64,000 bases of DNA from G965261055 sp965261055 [NCBI: Fibrobacteria bacterium]. GTDB taxonomy: Bacteria > Fibrobacterota > Fibrobacteria > UBA11236. This document shows, piece by piece, positions 17,233-26,056 of this stretch (position 1 is its first letter; each line of letters opens with the position of its first letter). The notes under the pieces were generated by a model. The model searched no databases. It saw only the letters and a list, made by a program, of their open reading frames with translations, and had not been told where the DNA came from. The stretch lies in contig OZ253440.1 of assembly GCA_965261055.1 (NCBI GenBank), positions 1,532,745 to 1,596,744 of the forward strand. The letters are read 5' to 3'. Both the position numbers and the translations under genes were made by a program.

Positions 17233-18065
17233 TATATATTAGAGATGAAGCCTTCCTCTTCAATAATTTTTTGTGCTTCTGAACTTTGAATAAAGTTGAT
17301 AAACTTCTTTAACTGGGTTGTCATTTTATTTGAATTTATAAGAATATTCAAGTTTCTTAAAATAGGGTAGGATCCATTTCTAATATTTTCTTTGGTTGGT
17401 TTGATGATTTGATTGTTTTTAAGTTGAATAGGCATTGCGTAAATTTTTTCATTAATCCACGGTAGAGAAAGCATTCCAATGCCAGTATTAGAGGATGATA
17501 AAATTGTTTGTTCTTCGTTGTTTGATCCTGAAACAGATTTTGCACCAGGAGCTTTTTCGGTTTTATTTCCAAAAATATAATTCATAAAAACATGACGTGT
17601 TCCTCGGGAAATTTCTTTATCAATAGGGAAGATTATAGCATCTTGTCCACCTAATTCTTTCCAGTTTTTGATTTTACCTTTATAGATAGCGGCAATCTCT
17701 TTTTTAGAAAGGCTAGAAACTCCACTTAGAAAGATTTTTTTAGAAACAGCACAAGTTACAGCATCTTTTGCAACAATGATAACACGAGGGGTAAAAGATG
17801 TAAAGTGTTTGAGTTCTTTGGGTGTTATTTCTCGAGAGACCATGCCAATATCAGCAGTCCCATTGAGAATGGATGCGACACCAATGCCTGAGCCTCCTGG
17901 ACTAATATTAAAAGAAATAGTAGGGTTTTTCTTTTGATAAAGTTCGGCGATGTTCTGAATAATAGGTAACACTGTTGTAGATCCGCGTATAATAATCTTA
18001 TTATCAGATTTTGAATTACAAGAGGCTAACAATGAAATTAAAAGGACTTTATATATTAGATTCAT
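17232..18065 (-). CDS. pstS: Phosphate-binding lipoprotein PstS
   Basis: The 277-residue product is a PstS-type phosphate-binding protein. It has a lipoprotein signal (YKVLLISLLASC, lipid Cys at residue 16). The ligand-binding loops are visible: IIIRGSTTVLPIIQNIAE, GGSGIGVASILNGTADIG and SREI, then a ISRGTRHVF loop. It captures phosphate at the outer face of the inner membrane and hands it to PstCA. It is the first pst gene and lies 17 bases after hisD, with no room for a terminator, so readthrough from the amino-acid genes is likely. Confidence 0.92.
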   Translation of the reverse strand: MNLIYKVLLISLLASCNSKSDNKIIIRGSTTVLPIIQNIAELYQKKNPTISFNISPGGSGIGVASILNGTADIGMVSREITPKELKHFTSFTPRVIIVAKDAVTCAVSKKIFLSGVSSLSKKEIAAIYKGKIKNWKELGGQDAIIFPIDKEISRGTRHVFMNYIFGNKTEKAPGAKSVSGSNNEEQTILSSSNTGIGMLSLPWINEKIYAMPIQLKNNQIIKPTKENIRNGSYPILRNLNILINSNKMTTQLKKFINFIQSSEAQKIIEEEGFISNI

Positions 18066-18082
18066 AATAGTCGAAGATGAGC

Positions 18083-19360
18083 TTAAAGTCTTTTGCGGAT
18101 AGCATCGGCATGATGAATGAATCCTTCATGCTCTGCAAGTGCTATAATTTTTTTACCATTTTTAAGGATTGCTTTTTGAGAGTATTTTAAATAATTAGTT
18201 CTTTTATAAAAATCGTAGACTCCTAAAGGGGAAAAGAAACGAGCTGTTCCGTGTGTAGGTAGAACATGATTTGGACCAGCAAAATAATCTCCAACAGGTT
18301 CAGAGCTATAAGGTCCATCAAAAATAACCCCTGCGTTTTCAATGTGTTTCATCCATTCTTTATTGTTATCAGTGATAAGTTCTAAATGTTCTGGAGCAAT
18401 GTCATTCGCTAATTTACATCCTAGATCCAAATCTTTTGTCACGAAGATGCGACCATATTTTTTAATAGAATGTTTTAAAAGTTCTTTTTTGGGAGATACT
18501 TGAATCTGTTGTTTTAAGCATTCTTGAATAAATTTAGCATGGTTTAAATCGTCAGTAATACATAGAGTCGCTTCAAACCCAGAGCCATGTTCAGCTTGAG
18601 AGAGTAAGTCAGCAGCGATCCAATCAGGATCGGCTGATTTAGAACAAATAACTAAAATTTCGGAGGGCCCTGCAATCATATCTATATCAACGACTCCAAA
18701 TACTTCCTTTTTAGCAAGTGCCACAAAGTGATTTCCAGGACCTACAATTTTGTCAACAGGCTGTATCGTTTGAGTTCCATAAGCGAGCAGTCCGATAGCT
18801 TGAACACCACCTATTTGGTAAACTTCTTTAATACCTAAAGACATAATAGCGAATGCAACGCTAGGATCAATTTTGTCTTTGATGGGTGTTGTAATCACAA
18901 TTTTAGATACTCCAGCAATTTGTGCTGGGACAATATTCATAATTACAGAAGAAGGATAAACTCCAGATCCACCAGGTACATAGACACCAACTCTTTTTAA
19001 GGGCCTGATAAATTGTCCTCTTTCAACTCCATCGTCTGCCTTTGTAATCCAAGATTTTTCAATTTGGTTTTTGTGAAAAGAATGTACATTACGAATAGAA
19101 TGTAGGATAGCTTTTTGTACTAAAGGAGGGCAGAGGGATGATTGGTTTTCTAAAGTCTTTTCTGAAATAGTAATAGAATTATTTTGGATACCATCATATT
19201 TTTTAGCGTACTTTAGAACGGCTGAATTGCCTTTGTTTTTAATTTGTTTTAAAATGTCTTGGGTTGTTTTAATTGAGGTTGAATCTACTCCAGAATTACG
19301 ATTTAAAATAGATTGAACATCAGTCGATTTTAAACTTGAGATAGGAACAATCTTAATCAT
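18083..19360 (-). CDS. hisD: Histidinol dehydrogenase HisD
   Basis: HisD oxidises L-histidinol twice to L-histidine, the last two steps of histidine synthesis. The 425-residue product has GVYVPGGSGVYPSSVIMN, DMIAGPSEILVI and LLSQAEHGSGFEATLC (zinc and catalytic region), plus APEHLELIT and GPNHVLPTHGTARFFSPL near the C-terminus. The start is ATG 19360, whose A is the last base of the cimA stop (TAATG). A frame extending upstream to 19429 is not needed and would overlap cimA heavily. No other his genes are in the window. Confidence 0.95.
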   Translation of the reverse strand: MIKIVPISSLKSTDVQSILNRNSGVDSTSIKTTQDILKQIKNKGNSAVLKYAKKYDGIQNNSITISEKTLENQSSLCPPLVQKAILHSIRNVHSFHKNQIEKSWITKADDGVERGQFIRPLKRVGVYVPGGSGVYPSSVIMNIVPAQIAGVSKIVITTPIKDKIDPSVAFAIMSLGIKEVYQIGGVQAIGLLAYGTQTIQPVDKIVGPGNHFVALAKKEVFGVVDIDMIAGPSEILVICSKSADPDWIAADLLSQAEHGSGFEATLCITDDLNHAKFIQECLKQQIQVSPKKELLKHSIKKYGRIFVTKDLDLGCKLANDIAPEHLELITDNNKEWMKHIENAGVIFDGPYSSEPVGDYFAGPNHVLPTHGTARFFSPLGVYDFYKRTNYLKYSQKAILKNGKKIIALAEHEGFIHHADAIRKRL

Positions 19361-20967
19361 TAGGAAAAAGTAGTTTGAGAAGAGTCTGCATTTAAAACAT
19401 AGTGAAAACCGTCTAAGATAGCAATCCATGATGCTTGAATAATATTGGTAGACACTCCAATTGTCCCCCAGCTAAAATCTTTTCTTTTTTCTTTTTCAAA
19501 GTCTTTAAATCGAATCCACACGCGAACTTTAGAAGCACTTCCTTTCCCGTGATCTAAAACACGAACTTTAAAGTCATAAATGTAAACGCTTTTAAGTTTT
19601 GGAAAGTAAGGGCTTAAAAGAAAACGAAGGGAGTTCATGATTGCATCAACTGGGCCATTGCCTTTTTGGGAGCTTTCTTTAATCTCTGAACCAATTTTTA
19701 GTTGAACATTAGACATAGAGCTAATTTTTTGATTACTATCAAATTTTTCACTGACATTATAAGAGAGAGCTTCAAACAGTTGGTTAAAACGATTAAAAGC
19801 TTTTTTTACAATGAGTTCAAAACTAGCTTCGGCAACTTCAAAGTGATATCCATTATCTTCCATGGTTTTAATTTGTCTTAAAATTTCTACAACTTCAAGA
19901 TCTTTTTTTTGAGCATTAGGTTCGATCAGTTGAACTTTGCTTAGGACTAAGCCACTACCACTTTGATTTGAAACGACAAATTCACGTTTATTTCCAATAA
20001 TTTTAGGATGAATATGTTCAAAACTTTGGGCAACTTTGATGACACCGTCAATGTGAGCTCCGCCTTTATGGGCAAAGGCTGTTTCACCCACATAAGGTTG
20101 TCGTTCATCATCGGCTAGATTTGCAATTTCACTTATAATTAAGCTTACTGAGCGTAAAGATGTTAATTTTTTTTCAGAAACAATAGGGTAACCCATTTTG
20201 AGTTGTAAATTGGGAATAATTACTGTTAAATTTGCATTCCCGCAACGTTCACCATAACCATTAAAAGTACCTTGAATCTGAGTTGCTCCAGCTCGTACAG
20301 CTGAAAGAGAGTTAGAAATAGCTGTTCCTGTATCATTGTGAGCATGTATTCCTAGTGGAATATCAATATGTTTAGACACTTCTATAAAAACTTCTTCGAT
20401 CTCCCACGATAAGGCCATTCCACCATTGGTTTCGCATAAGGTGATTGAATCAGCTCCTCCATTTTGAGCTACTTTTAAGGTTTTAAGGGCATAGTCAGGA
20501 TTGACTTTGTAACCATCAAAAAAATGTTCGGCATCGTAAATAATTTCTCGATTGTGAGACTTTAAAAAAGCAATAGAATCTTCAATCATTTGAAGATTCT
20601 CGGATAGGGAGCATTTAAGAATATGCTCTACATGTAAGTCCCATGATTTTCCAAAAATTGTAATAACGGGAGCTTGAGATTCAATTAGAGCTAATAACCC
20701 AAGATCTTGATTAGGTTTGTTTATAGGTCGTCGTGTGCTTCCGAAAGCACAAATTTTGGCATTTTTCCAAGTCATCTTTTGAGTTTGTTTGTAAAACTCT
20801 ATATCTAAAGGGTTCGTTGCATTTGGCCAACCACCTTCAATGTAGTGAACGCCAAATTCGTCTAAGAGTTTAGCAATGGCTAGTTTATCTTTCAAAGATA
20901 AATTTAGACCTTTTGCTTGATTTCCATCTCGGAGGGTCGTATCATATATTTTAAGTTCTTTTTTCAC
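19360..20967 (-). CDS. cimA: (R)-citramalate synthase CimA
   Basis: CimA condenses pyruvate with acetyl-CoA to citramalate, the entry to the threonine-independent isoleucine route. The 535-residue product starts KELKIYDTTLRDGNQAKGLN, with the DTTLRDG motif of the LeuA/CimA family, and has the CimA-specific YIEGGWPNATNPLD (where LeuA differs). HAHNDTGTAISNSL gives the metal-binding His pair. The C-terminal ~130 residues form the regulatory LeuA dimer domain (VYIYDFKVRVLDHGKGSASK), which is often the isoleucine-sensing part. It is the first gene of a minus-strand run into hisD and pstSCAB, and diverges from rpiA. Confidence 0.92.
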   Translation of the reverse strand: MKKELKIYDTTLRDGNQAKGLNLSLKDKLAIAKLLDEFGVHYIEGGWPNATNPLDIEFYKQTQKMTWKNAKICAFGSTRRPINKPNQDLGLLALIESQAPVITIFGKSWDLHVEHILKCSLSENLQMIEDSIAFLKSHNREIIYDAEHFFDGYKVNPDYALKTLKVAQNGGADSITLCETNGGMALSWEIEEVFIEVSKHIDIPLGIHAHNDTGTAISNSLSAVRAGATQIQGTFNGYGERCGNANLTVIIPNLQLKMGYPIVSEKKLTSLRSVSLIISEIANLADDERQPYVGETAFAHKGGAHIDGVIKVAQSFEHIHPKIIGNKREFVVSNQSGSGLVLSKVQLIEPNAQKKDLEVVEILRQIKTMEDNGYHFEVAEASFELIVKKAFNRFNQLFEALSYNVSEKFDSNQKISSMSNVQLKIGSEIKESSQKGNGPVDAIMNSLRFLLSPYFPKLKSVYIYDFKVRVLDHGKGSASKVRVWIRFKDFEKEKRKDFSWGTIGVSTNIIQASWIAILDGFHYVLNADSSQTTFS

Positions 20968-21033
20968 GATAACTAAGATAGTAAAAAGTAGATTTGTCTC
21001 TTTTAGATTTTTAAAAACTGATAAAGAAAGTAA

Positions 21034-21042
21034 TGCTATAAT
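21034..21042 (+). promoter_or_regulatory. Extended -10 promoter element upstream of rpiA
   Basis: TGCTATAAT is a TGn-TATAAT extended -10 box, 72 bases before the rpiA start. No good -35 box is present, as is allowed for extended -10 promoters. The divergent cimA start lies 67 bases away. This is a motif-based prediction. Confidence 0.5.
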
Positions 21043-21113
21043 ATTTTATTCTTTAAAGAAGTTTTAAAAGAATGTTAAATTTTGTTGATAAGAACAAAGT
21101 TTGAAGGAAAAGT

Positions 21114-21803
21114 ATGGAAACATTAAAACAACAATTAGGTTTTGAGGCTGCAGAAAAAGTGCAAGATGGAGTTTTAGTAGGCTTAGGTACTGGGTCTACT
21201 ACAGCTTTTTTTATTAAAGCTTTGGGAGATAAATTTAAAGCAGGGCAGTTACAGCGAACAGTGTTTACTTTTAGTTCTTATTCTACTTGGCTTTTAGCAA
21301 AAGAGTGTGGCTTGCCTTTAATCCCGTTATCTGAAGTTTCCAAAGTTGATTTGTATGTTGATGGAGCTGATGAAGTTGATTTACAATTGAATTTAATAAA
21401 GGGTAGAGGTGCCGCTATGGTTCAAGAAAAAATTTTAGCAGAGACGGCTGAACATTTTTTGATTTTGATAGATGAAACCAAAGAAGTAGATACTCTTTGT
21501 TCAAATTTCCCATTACCTGTGGAATTTTTGCCAGCAAGTCTTGCTAGTGTTCAAGATAGGTTACAATCTTTAGGTGGAATTCCTAATTTAAGATTTGGCA
21601 TTAAAAAAGATGGACCAGTGGTGAGTGATCAAGGCTTTTTTATTTTTGATACGGAATTTAAAGAGACTCAAAACTGGAAAAAGTTAGATACTAAAATGAA
21701 TTCTATTCCTGGAGTACTTGGTCATGGTTTATTTTTGAATGACATTGTTAATGAAGTTTGGATTGCTTCCAAAGAAAATGGAATTACCAAAAAATCTTGT
21801 TAA
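21114..21803 (+). CDS. rpiA: Ribose-5-phosphate isomerase A
   Basis: RpiA interconverts ribose 5-phosphate and ribulose 5-phosphate in the pentose phosphate pathway. The 229-residue product has the phosphate-binding VGLGTGSTTAFFI, the catalytic DLYVDGADEVD and KGRGAAMVQEKILAE, all in the family order and spacing. GAAGGAAAAGT gives a good ribosome binding site before ATG 21114. It stands alone on the + strand between minus-strand clusters and ends in two tandem hairpins. Confidence 0.96.
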   Translation: METLKQQLGFEAAEKVQDGVLVGLGTGSTTAFFIKALGDKFKAGQLQRTVFTFSSYSTWLLAKECGLPLIPLSEVSKVDLYVDGADEVDLQLNLIKGRGAAMVQEKILAETAEHFLILIDETKEVDTLCSNFPLPVEFLPASLASVQDRLQSLGGIPNLRFGIKKDGPVVSDQGFFIFDTEFKETQNWKKLDTKMNSIPGVLGHGLFLNDIVNEVWIASKENGITKKSC

Positions 21804-21850
21804 GTTACAGTCTAAGTAACTTAATTTTACCTAAAAATATTAGGTAAAAT
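21801..21850. terminator. Two tandem hairpins after rpiA
   Basis: TAAGTTAC (21801-21808) pairs with GTAACTTA (21816-21823), and directly after it ATTTTACCTAA (21824-21834) pairs with TTAGGTAAAAT (21840-21850) in a perfect 11-bp stem with a 5-base loop. The first stem includes the rpiA stop codon. No T-run follows on +, so termination strength is uncertain; the second hairpin might also be a protein-binding palindrome. Confidence 0.5.
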
Positions 21851-21892
21851 AAAAGGGTAAAACTACGAGAAATATGGAAATTTTTGATGAGG

Positions 21893-22054
21893 TTAGATTT
21901 TTGGATTGTATTTATAAGAAACATTTACAAAAATAATAAAAGAAAAAAATCCCCATTCTGTAGTCAGAAAATCATCATTATAATAAATATCACTTTTAAA
22001 TAAACATGATTCAACATTTTCATAACCACAGTTCCCAAAGCAATAAATAGTAAG
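21893..22054 (-). pseudogene. Short minus-strand remnant, possible outer-membrane barrel C-terminus
   Basis: An open stretch of about 53 codons on the minus strand ends KSDIYYNDDFLTTEWGFFSF then IIFVNVSYKYNPKI and stop. The alternating aromatic pattern and the end VNVSYKY look like a last beta-barrel strand. There is no start codon with a ribosome binding site, and a stop lies directly upstream. I read it as the tail of a lost gene; the family is not certain. Confidence 0.3.
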
Positions 22055-22117
22055 TTATGAAGATGTTTAAGTTTTAAAAAATGTATGGCTTATTACGGTT
22101 TTGTAAAGTTTGCAGAT

Positions 22118-22315
22118 AAGTTTATTATGAAATGCCTTGAAAAAACTTAACCGAAGTAATTTGAAAATACGAGCTAAAGTAGATAGAGTTGTAATTTTAA
22201 TATTATTTTTGCTAGGTTCAATTCTACCAGTATTGATATTCTATCGGAATATACTCTAAATTGACCAAAATTACGGAATTGTCTCACCTCTTTTAATCTA
22301 ATAGCAACTGGATTT
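22118..22315 (-). pseudogene. XRE-family helix-turn-helix regulator remnant
   Basis: On the minus strand one frame reads NPVAIRLKEVRQFRNFGQF and then, after a shift near 22220, a second frame reads RIEPSKNNIKITTLSTLARI followed by FKLLRLSFFKAFHNKL. Together these match the order of a short XRE/Cro-type regulator (IxxRIKExR...F, then YIxRIExGxxNxxLxTLxxIAxAL). The first half lacks a start and the two halves are out of frame, so it cannot be made intact. It sits beside the OMP remnant in a patch of dead genes. Confidence 0.55.
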
Positions 22316-22429
22316 AAAATTTGTCGATTTTGATTACATATTTGTAATGAACAAAACTAAAACCATTGATTAACACTCCAACAATATCTATCATTTCAAT
22401 AAAATATGTAAATCGTGGAGATCTAAAAC

Positions 22430-23072
22430 ATGCAAAAAATTATTTTATTTTTTTTGTTTTTTAGGCAATACAACAATTCCTTTCGCACAAAGTTTGATAA
22501 CAAAATTTGGTATAAAAGGGGGGAGTTGGAATATATGGCGAAGTTCTAGTGAAATAAGAATTCCTTAATCAGAGCTTGGATGGCTTGGTGGGGTTTTCAT
22601 TTCAATTTTAGACAATAAAGGAATAACCACTGGCGATCTATTATTTATCCGAGACAAAGGTATTAACAAAGAGAGAGAAATAGCCTATAAAAGTGATAAT
22701 TTATTAGTCAACATTAATAGATCTTTTTTTGTGTCAAATAATAGCTTAGAAAATAAAATATCATTAGATGTAGGTTTTTATTTAAGCTTGATTGTAGACC
22801 AATATGGTCTTCGGTGGGAATACAACGACGGGCTTTTTAGGTGGCCGTCTAATGTTCCTAATTTATTGACAAGTGGAATTGATGGTGGTTTAAATTTTGG
22901 ATTATCTTATCATATAAATGATAACATGCGTATTGTTGCAAGATATAGTCATAGTCTCTGTATTATTGACGAAGGGGAAGAGATATCAACTTATAATGAT
23001 AGTTACAGAGAAATACTAATTTATAGTGACAGAATACAATTTTCATTTGACTATGTGTTGGGTGATTTTTAG
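22430..23072 (+). pseudogene. Outer-membrane beta-barrel protein (porin-like), decayed
   Basis: A start with GGAG before ATG 22430 gives MQKIILFFLFF. A frame change leads to GNTTIPFAQSLITKFGIKGG, the end of a signal peptide and the mature start typical of small outer-membrane barrels. After a stop at about 22567 and another shift, LGWLGGVFISILDNKGITTG continues open to 23072, including LSYHINDNMRIVARYSHSL and ending FSFDYVLGDF. The barrel half (from ~22576) is about 165 codons. The intact form would be about 210 residues, like PF13568-type barrels common in Bacteroidota. At least two frameshifts and one stop make it inactive. Confidence 0.7.
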
Positions 23073-23266
23073 TAGAATATAAAGTAACCCAATATCTTAA
23101 ATATCAACATAAATTAGAATGATTTTGTGTTTATCATAATATTTATTTATTAGCCAAACTTAACGAGAGTAGTGGGATTGTCTATCCTCAAGATGGCTAT
23201 AACATCGTACAAGGAGTATAAAAAATTAGGTAGTTTGAACTTTGATAGAATTCTCTACTTCTATTG

Positions 23267-24583
23267 TTAATTGTTTGTATTAATTGTTGGATAATTATCA
23301 AGTATATATTGGTAATTCTCATTTGAAAATTTGTCTTTATTGATTAAGCTAATTAGCCAATAAGTCATATTAATAGAGATATGAGGACTAGAGGAGTAAG
23401 TGATGGGTTTTAATTCTCGTTGTCCTTTAATTATAAGACCATCTTCTATTTCTCCAACATCAATACCCATTTTTTTAAAAGATAAAATCATAGAATGTAG
23501 AAGGTCAGTATTGAATTGTCTTAAGAATTCAATGTTTCGAATAATGGTTTTACCTTTGGCAAAAGCTCCTGCTAAAATTAAAAAAGGAATTTGTTGTGTC
23601 ATTTTTTTTACAGAATCTAAAGTAAATTTCCGACCGACTAAAGGGGAATATTCTACTTGGATTTGAGCAATAAAGTCATTGTTTTTACTTTGCTTTTTAA
23701 TTTGAATTTTAGCACCCATTCGCTTGAGAGCAGAAAAGAAAAAATTACGACTTCCATTAAAACAAATATTTGATAATTTGATTTTTGCTTTAGGAGTAAG
23801 GATCGCCATTATAGTGTAAAAAGAAGCTAAATTTAAGTCGTTAGGAATAGATATAAAAGGTTTTTGTGGAAAACGAGTTTCTTTATTTAGAAGAAGCCTT
23901 AGGTTTTCTTTTTTCTTTTTGGTTTTTTGTAATTTTAGCAATCTTTTTTCTAATTCGTTTGCTGTCTCTTCTTCCGATTCATTTTTATTATAGATAATTG
24001 GCAAACGAAAATGATCTAATAAGGTTTCGAATTGATTTTCTCCCCAATCACCGTGTGGTAACTGTAGAGGTTTTATGAGTAAGAGATGAGAAAAGAGCAA
24101 GCATGTCTTAGTTAAAAAGTGAGGTTTTATTTTAAATAATTCTTCAGATTCTGAATTGAAATTTTGAGCAATGTATAAGGAGCTTTGTGAATTGGTTTTT
24201 TGAGTAGACCAATTTAAAAAAGGTTTCAAAGGTAAGAAAGATGTTGAGTGGATTAAAGGATCTATTTTAATTGTATTTAAACTTTGACTTACTGCAAACC
24301 AACTCATAAACAAGCAGAACAAAAGTTCGTTTTCAACTTCTATAGGTTTCTCAATACTTAATGGAGTTGCAGGAGTTTTTATTTTAAGAATGTCATTTTC
24401 AAATTTCCATTTGCTACCTAATTCTCTGAATTGTTGTAAGAGTTTATTTGTGAAGTTTGAAAGAGGAAAATTCTCAATTGTAATTTCTTTATCAGTTACT
24501 GTTGATAGAAAAATAAGGTAAATAGATATATTTTGGTCACCTGTAAGTTTTATGTTTTGTAGTAGTGGTAGAAGTTGCGTCAT
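23267..24583 (-). CDS. EPSP synthase (AroA) homologue lacking active-site residues
   Basis: The intact 438-codon frame has the two-domain layout of 5-enolpyruvylshikimate-3-phosphate synthase: an N-terminal LTGDQNISIYLIFLS, a middle IPNDLNLASFYTIMAIL, GSRNFFFSALKRMGAKIQI, and IPFLILAGAFAKGKTIIRN. The key residues are gone. GDKSISHR reads GDQNISIY (Lys to Gln, Arg to Tyr). The SSQ phosphate loop is absent. The Asp before IP in the second domain reads TQQIP, and RxKExDR reads RQFNTDL. A basic insert (residues ~210-240) is added. It should not make EPSP. It follows tyrA by 2 bases, so it is still in the aromatic operon. Either it is a pseudo-enzyme with a new role or it is in early decay. Confidence 0.75.
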   Translation of the reverse strand: MTQLLPLLQNIKLTGDQNISIYLIFLSTVTDKEITIENFPLSNFTNKLLQQFRELGSKWKFENDILKIKTPATPLSIEKPIEVENELLFCLFMSWFAVSQSLNTIKIDPLIHSTSFLPLKPFLNWSTQKTNSQSSLYIAQNFNSESEELFKIKPHFLTKTCLLFSHLLLIKPLQLPHGDWGENQFETLLDHFRLPIIYNKNESEEETANELEKRLLKLQKTKKKKENLRLLLNKETRFPQKPFISIPNDLNLASFYTIMAILTPKAKIKLSNICFNGSRNFFFSALKRMGAKIQIKKQSKNNDFIAQIQVEYSPLVGRKFTLDSVKKMTQQIPFLILAGAFAKGKTIIRNIEFLRQFNTDLLHSMILSFKKMGIDVGEIEDGLIIKGQRELKPITYSSSPHISINMTYWLISLINKDKFSNENYQYILDNYPTINTNN

Positions 24584-24585
24584 AA

Positions 24586-25707
24586 TTATCTTAAGTAGGC
24601 GAAATATCCTTTGTTGATTAATACTCCTAGAGCTTTTTGAGCTTCTTTTTTTTGTTTAAAACTAATCAATAAATTTCCAGACTCTTGTTCTTTGACAGTT
24701 AATAAATGAATGTTTGTTATATTGAGGCTTTGTCGTTCTAAGTAGCTTAGAATAAGTTGTAAAGCACCTGGTTTATCCTCAATGCGTATAATAAGTTCTC
24801 CGTTATAAGGGTTAAATCTTTGATTTTTTTTGGCGTATTTTTCACGAATATTTTGTGATGTTTTAAAGACTTGTTCTAGGTGTTCTAGGTTTTGATTTTT
24901 AATATTGCTTCTTATATGAATTAAAGTTTCAATCATATGGTCAAGATGTTTTTCAATATTATTAGAATTTGTTGCAAAGATGTCTTTCCAAATATGAAAA
25001 GGAGATTGAGCTAAGCGTGTCATGCTGTTAAAACCTTCTCCAGCAATTGTGAGTCCTTCTAAAGTTTTAGAAGATTTTTGACTGATAGAGTATGCGAGTC
25101 CAGTTGCAATAAGTTGGGGAACGTGAGAGAACTGGGAGACTAATTGATCATGTATGACGGGGTCAATTTCGAAAGAGTAAGCACCAACTAGTGCAATAAA
25201 GTCTTTGGCTTGTTGTAAGGAATGGGGTTTTGTATCAGAATTTGCTGATAAAATCCAAGGAATATTTTCGTAAAGAATAGGGTCACAAGATTCTATTCCG
25301 TTATGCTCACTACCAGCCATAGGATGAGAACCAATAAATATTATGTTAGGAGATAAACGAAAAGAAGAAGATGCTTCTTTACAGATAATTTCTTTTGTGC
25401 TACCTACATCTAAAATAAGACAGTGGTGGTTGGTTTTTAGGGGAGTCGTTTTCCATTTATTTAAAAGGCTCAAAATATGTTGAATAGGAGTGCAAATAAC
25501 TAAGATATCACATTGGTTTAAAACAGTGTCAATATCATTGTAAGAAAAAGCAAAATCAATCAAACCATTTTCCGTTGCAATGGAAAGAGACTTTGGAGAA
25601 GAAATACCGCAAATTTTAATTTTAGAATCTTTAGATTTAATTGTTGCGGCTAGCGAAGATCCAAGTAAGCCTAGTCCTACGATTCCTAATGTTTTTAAGT
25701 TTTTCAT
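24586..25707 (-). CDS. tyrA: Prephenate dehydrogenase with C-terminal ACT domain
   Basis: TyrA oxidatively decarboxylates prephenate to 4-hydroxyphenylpyruvate on the way to tyrosine. The 373-residue product has an N-terminal Rossmann motif GIVGLGLLGSSLAATIK and the catalytic HPMAGSEHNGIES. The helical dimerisation part follows, with QLVSQFSHVPQLIATGLAYS. Residues ~300-373 form an ACT domain (LIIRIEDKPGALQLILSYLE), a likely tyrosine-sensing regulatory part. The start overlaps the aroQ stop by 4 bases (ATGA). Chorismate mutase, TyrA and the AroA homologue are in one transcription unit. Confidence 0.94.
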   Translation of the reverse strand: MKNLKTLGIVGLGLLGSSLAATIKSKDSKIKICGISSPKSLSIATENGLIDFAFSYNDIDTVLNQCDILVICTPIQHILSLLNKWKTTPLKTNHHCLILDVGSTKEIICKEASSSFRLSPNIIFIGSHPMAGSEHNGIESCDPILYENIPWILSANSDTKPHSLQQAKDFIALVGAYSFEIDPVIHDQLVSQFSHVPQLIATGLAYSISQKSSKTLEGLTIAGEGFNSMTRLAQSPFHIWKDIFATNSNNIEKHLDHMIETLIHIRSNIKNQNLEHLEQVFKTSQNIREKYAKKNQRFNPYNGELIIRIEDKPGALQLILSYLERQSLNITNIHLLTVKEQESGNLLISFKQKKEAQKALGVLINKGYFAYLR

Positions 25708-25970
25708 AAAGACTTAGGTACTTCTAATGCTTTATTTTCCTGAATAATGATATTAAAAATATTTGTTACAGCTTCGGTAGAGAGTGGTCCTTTATTATTG
25801 TCTTTTAAAGTTTCAAAAATAGAATTCTCTCGTTGCGAGTCTGTAACAGGAATATTGTATTTTTCTTTTTCTTTTCCAATTTGGACAGCTATAAAAGCTC
25901 TTTTATTAATGAGCTCTAGAATTTTCAGATTGATATCATCAATAATTTTTCGATAGGTTTCCATATTCAT
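25704..25970 (-). CDS. aroQ: Chorismate mutase, AroQ type
   Basis: The 88-residue helical product matches stand-alone AroQ chorismate mutase, which converts chorismate to prephenate, the substrate of the next gene. It shows YRKIIDDINLKILELINKRA, IGKEKEKYNIPVTDSQRE and GPLSTEAVTNIFNIIIQENK, giving the three-helix order with the conserved Arg, Lys and Glu/Gln positions. Two start codons are possible (25970 and 25964, MNMETYRK); the second Met may be the real start. It is the first gene of the minus-strand aroQ-tyrA-aroA-like unit and diverges from actA. Confidence 0.9.
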   Translation of the reverse strand: MNMETYRKIIDDINLKILELINKRAFIAVQIGKEKEKYNIPVTDSQRENSIFETLKDNNKGPLSTEAVTNIFNIIIQENKALEVPKSL

Positions 25971-26056
25971 GGGGGTAAATATAGATATTTTATAAAAAAA
26001 CTTTTAATCTACTTAAATATTTTCTACTTTCTGTTGGAAAAAAATAGTGAATAAAT

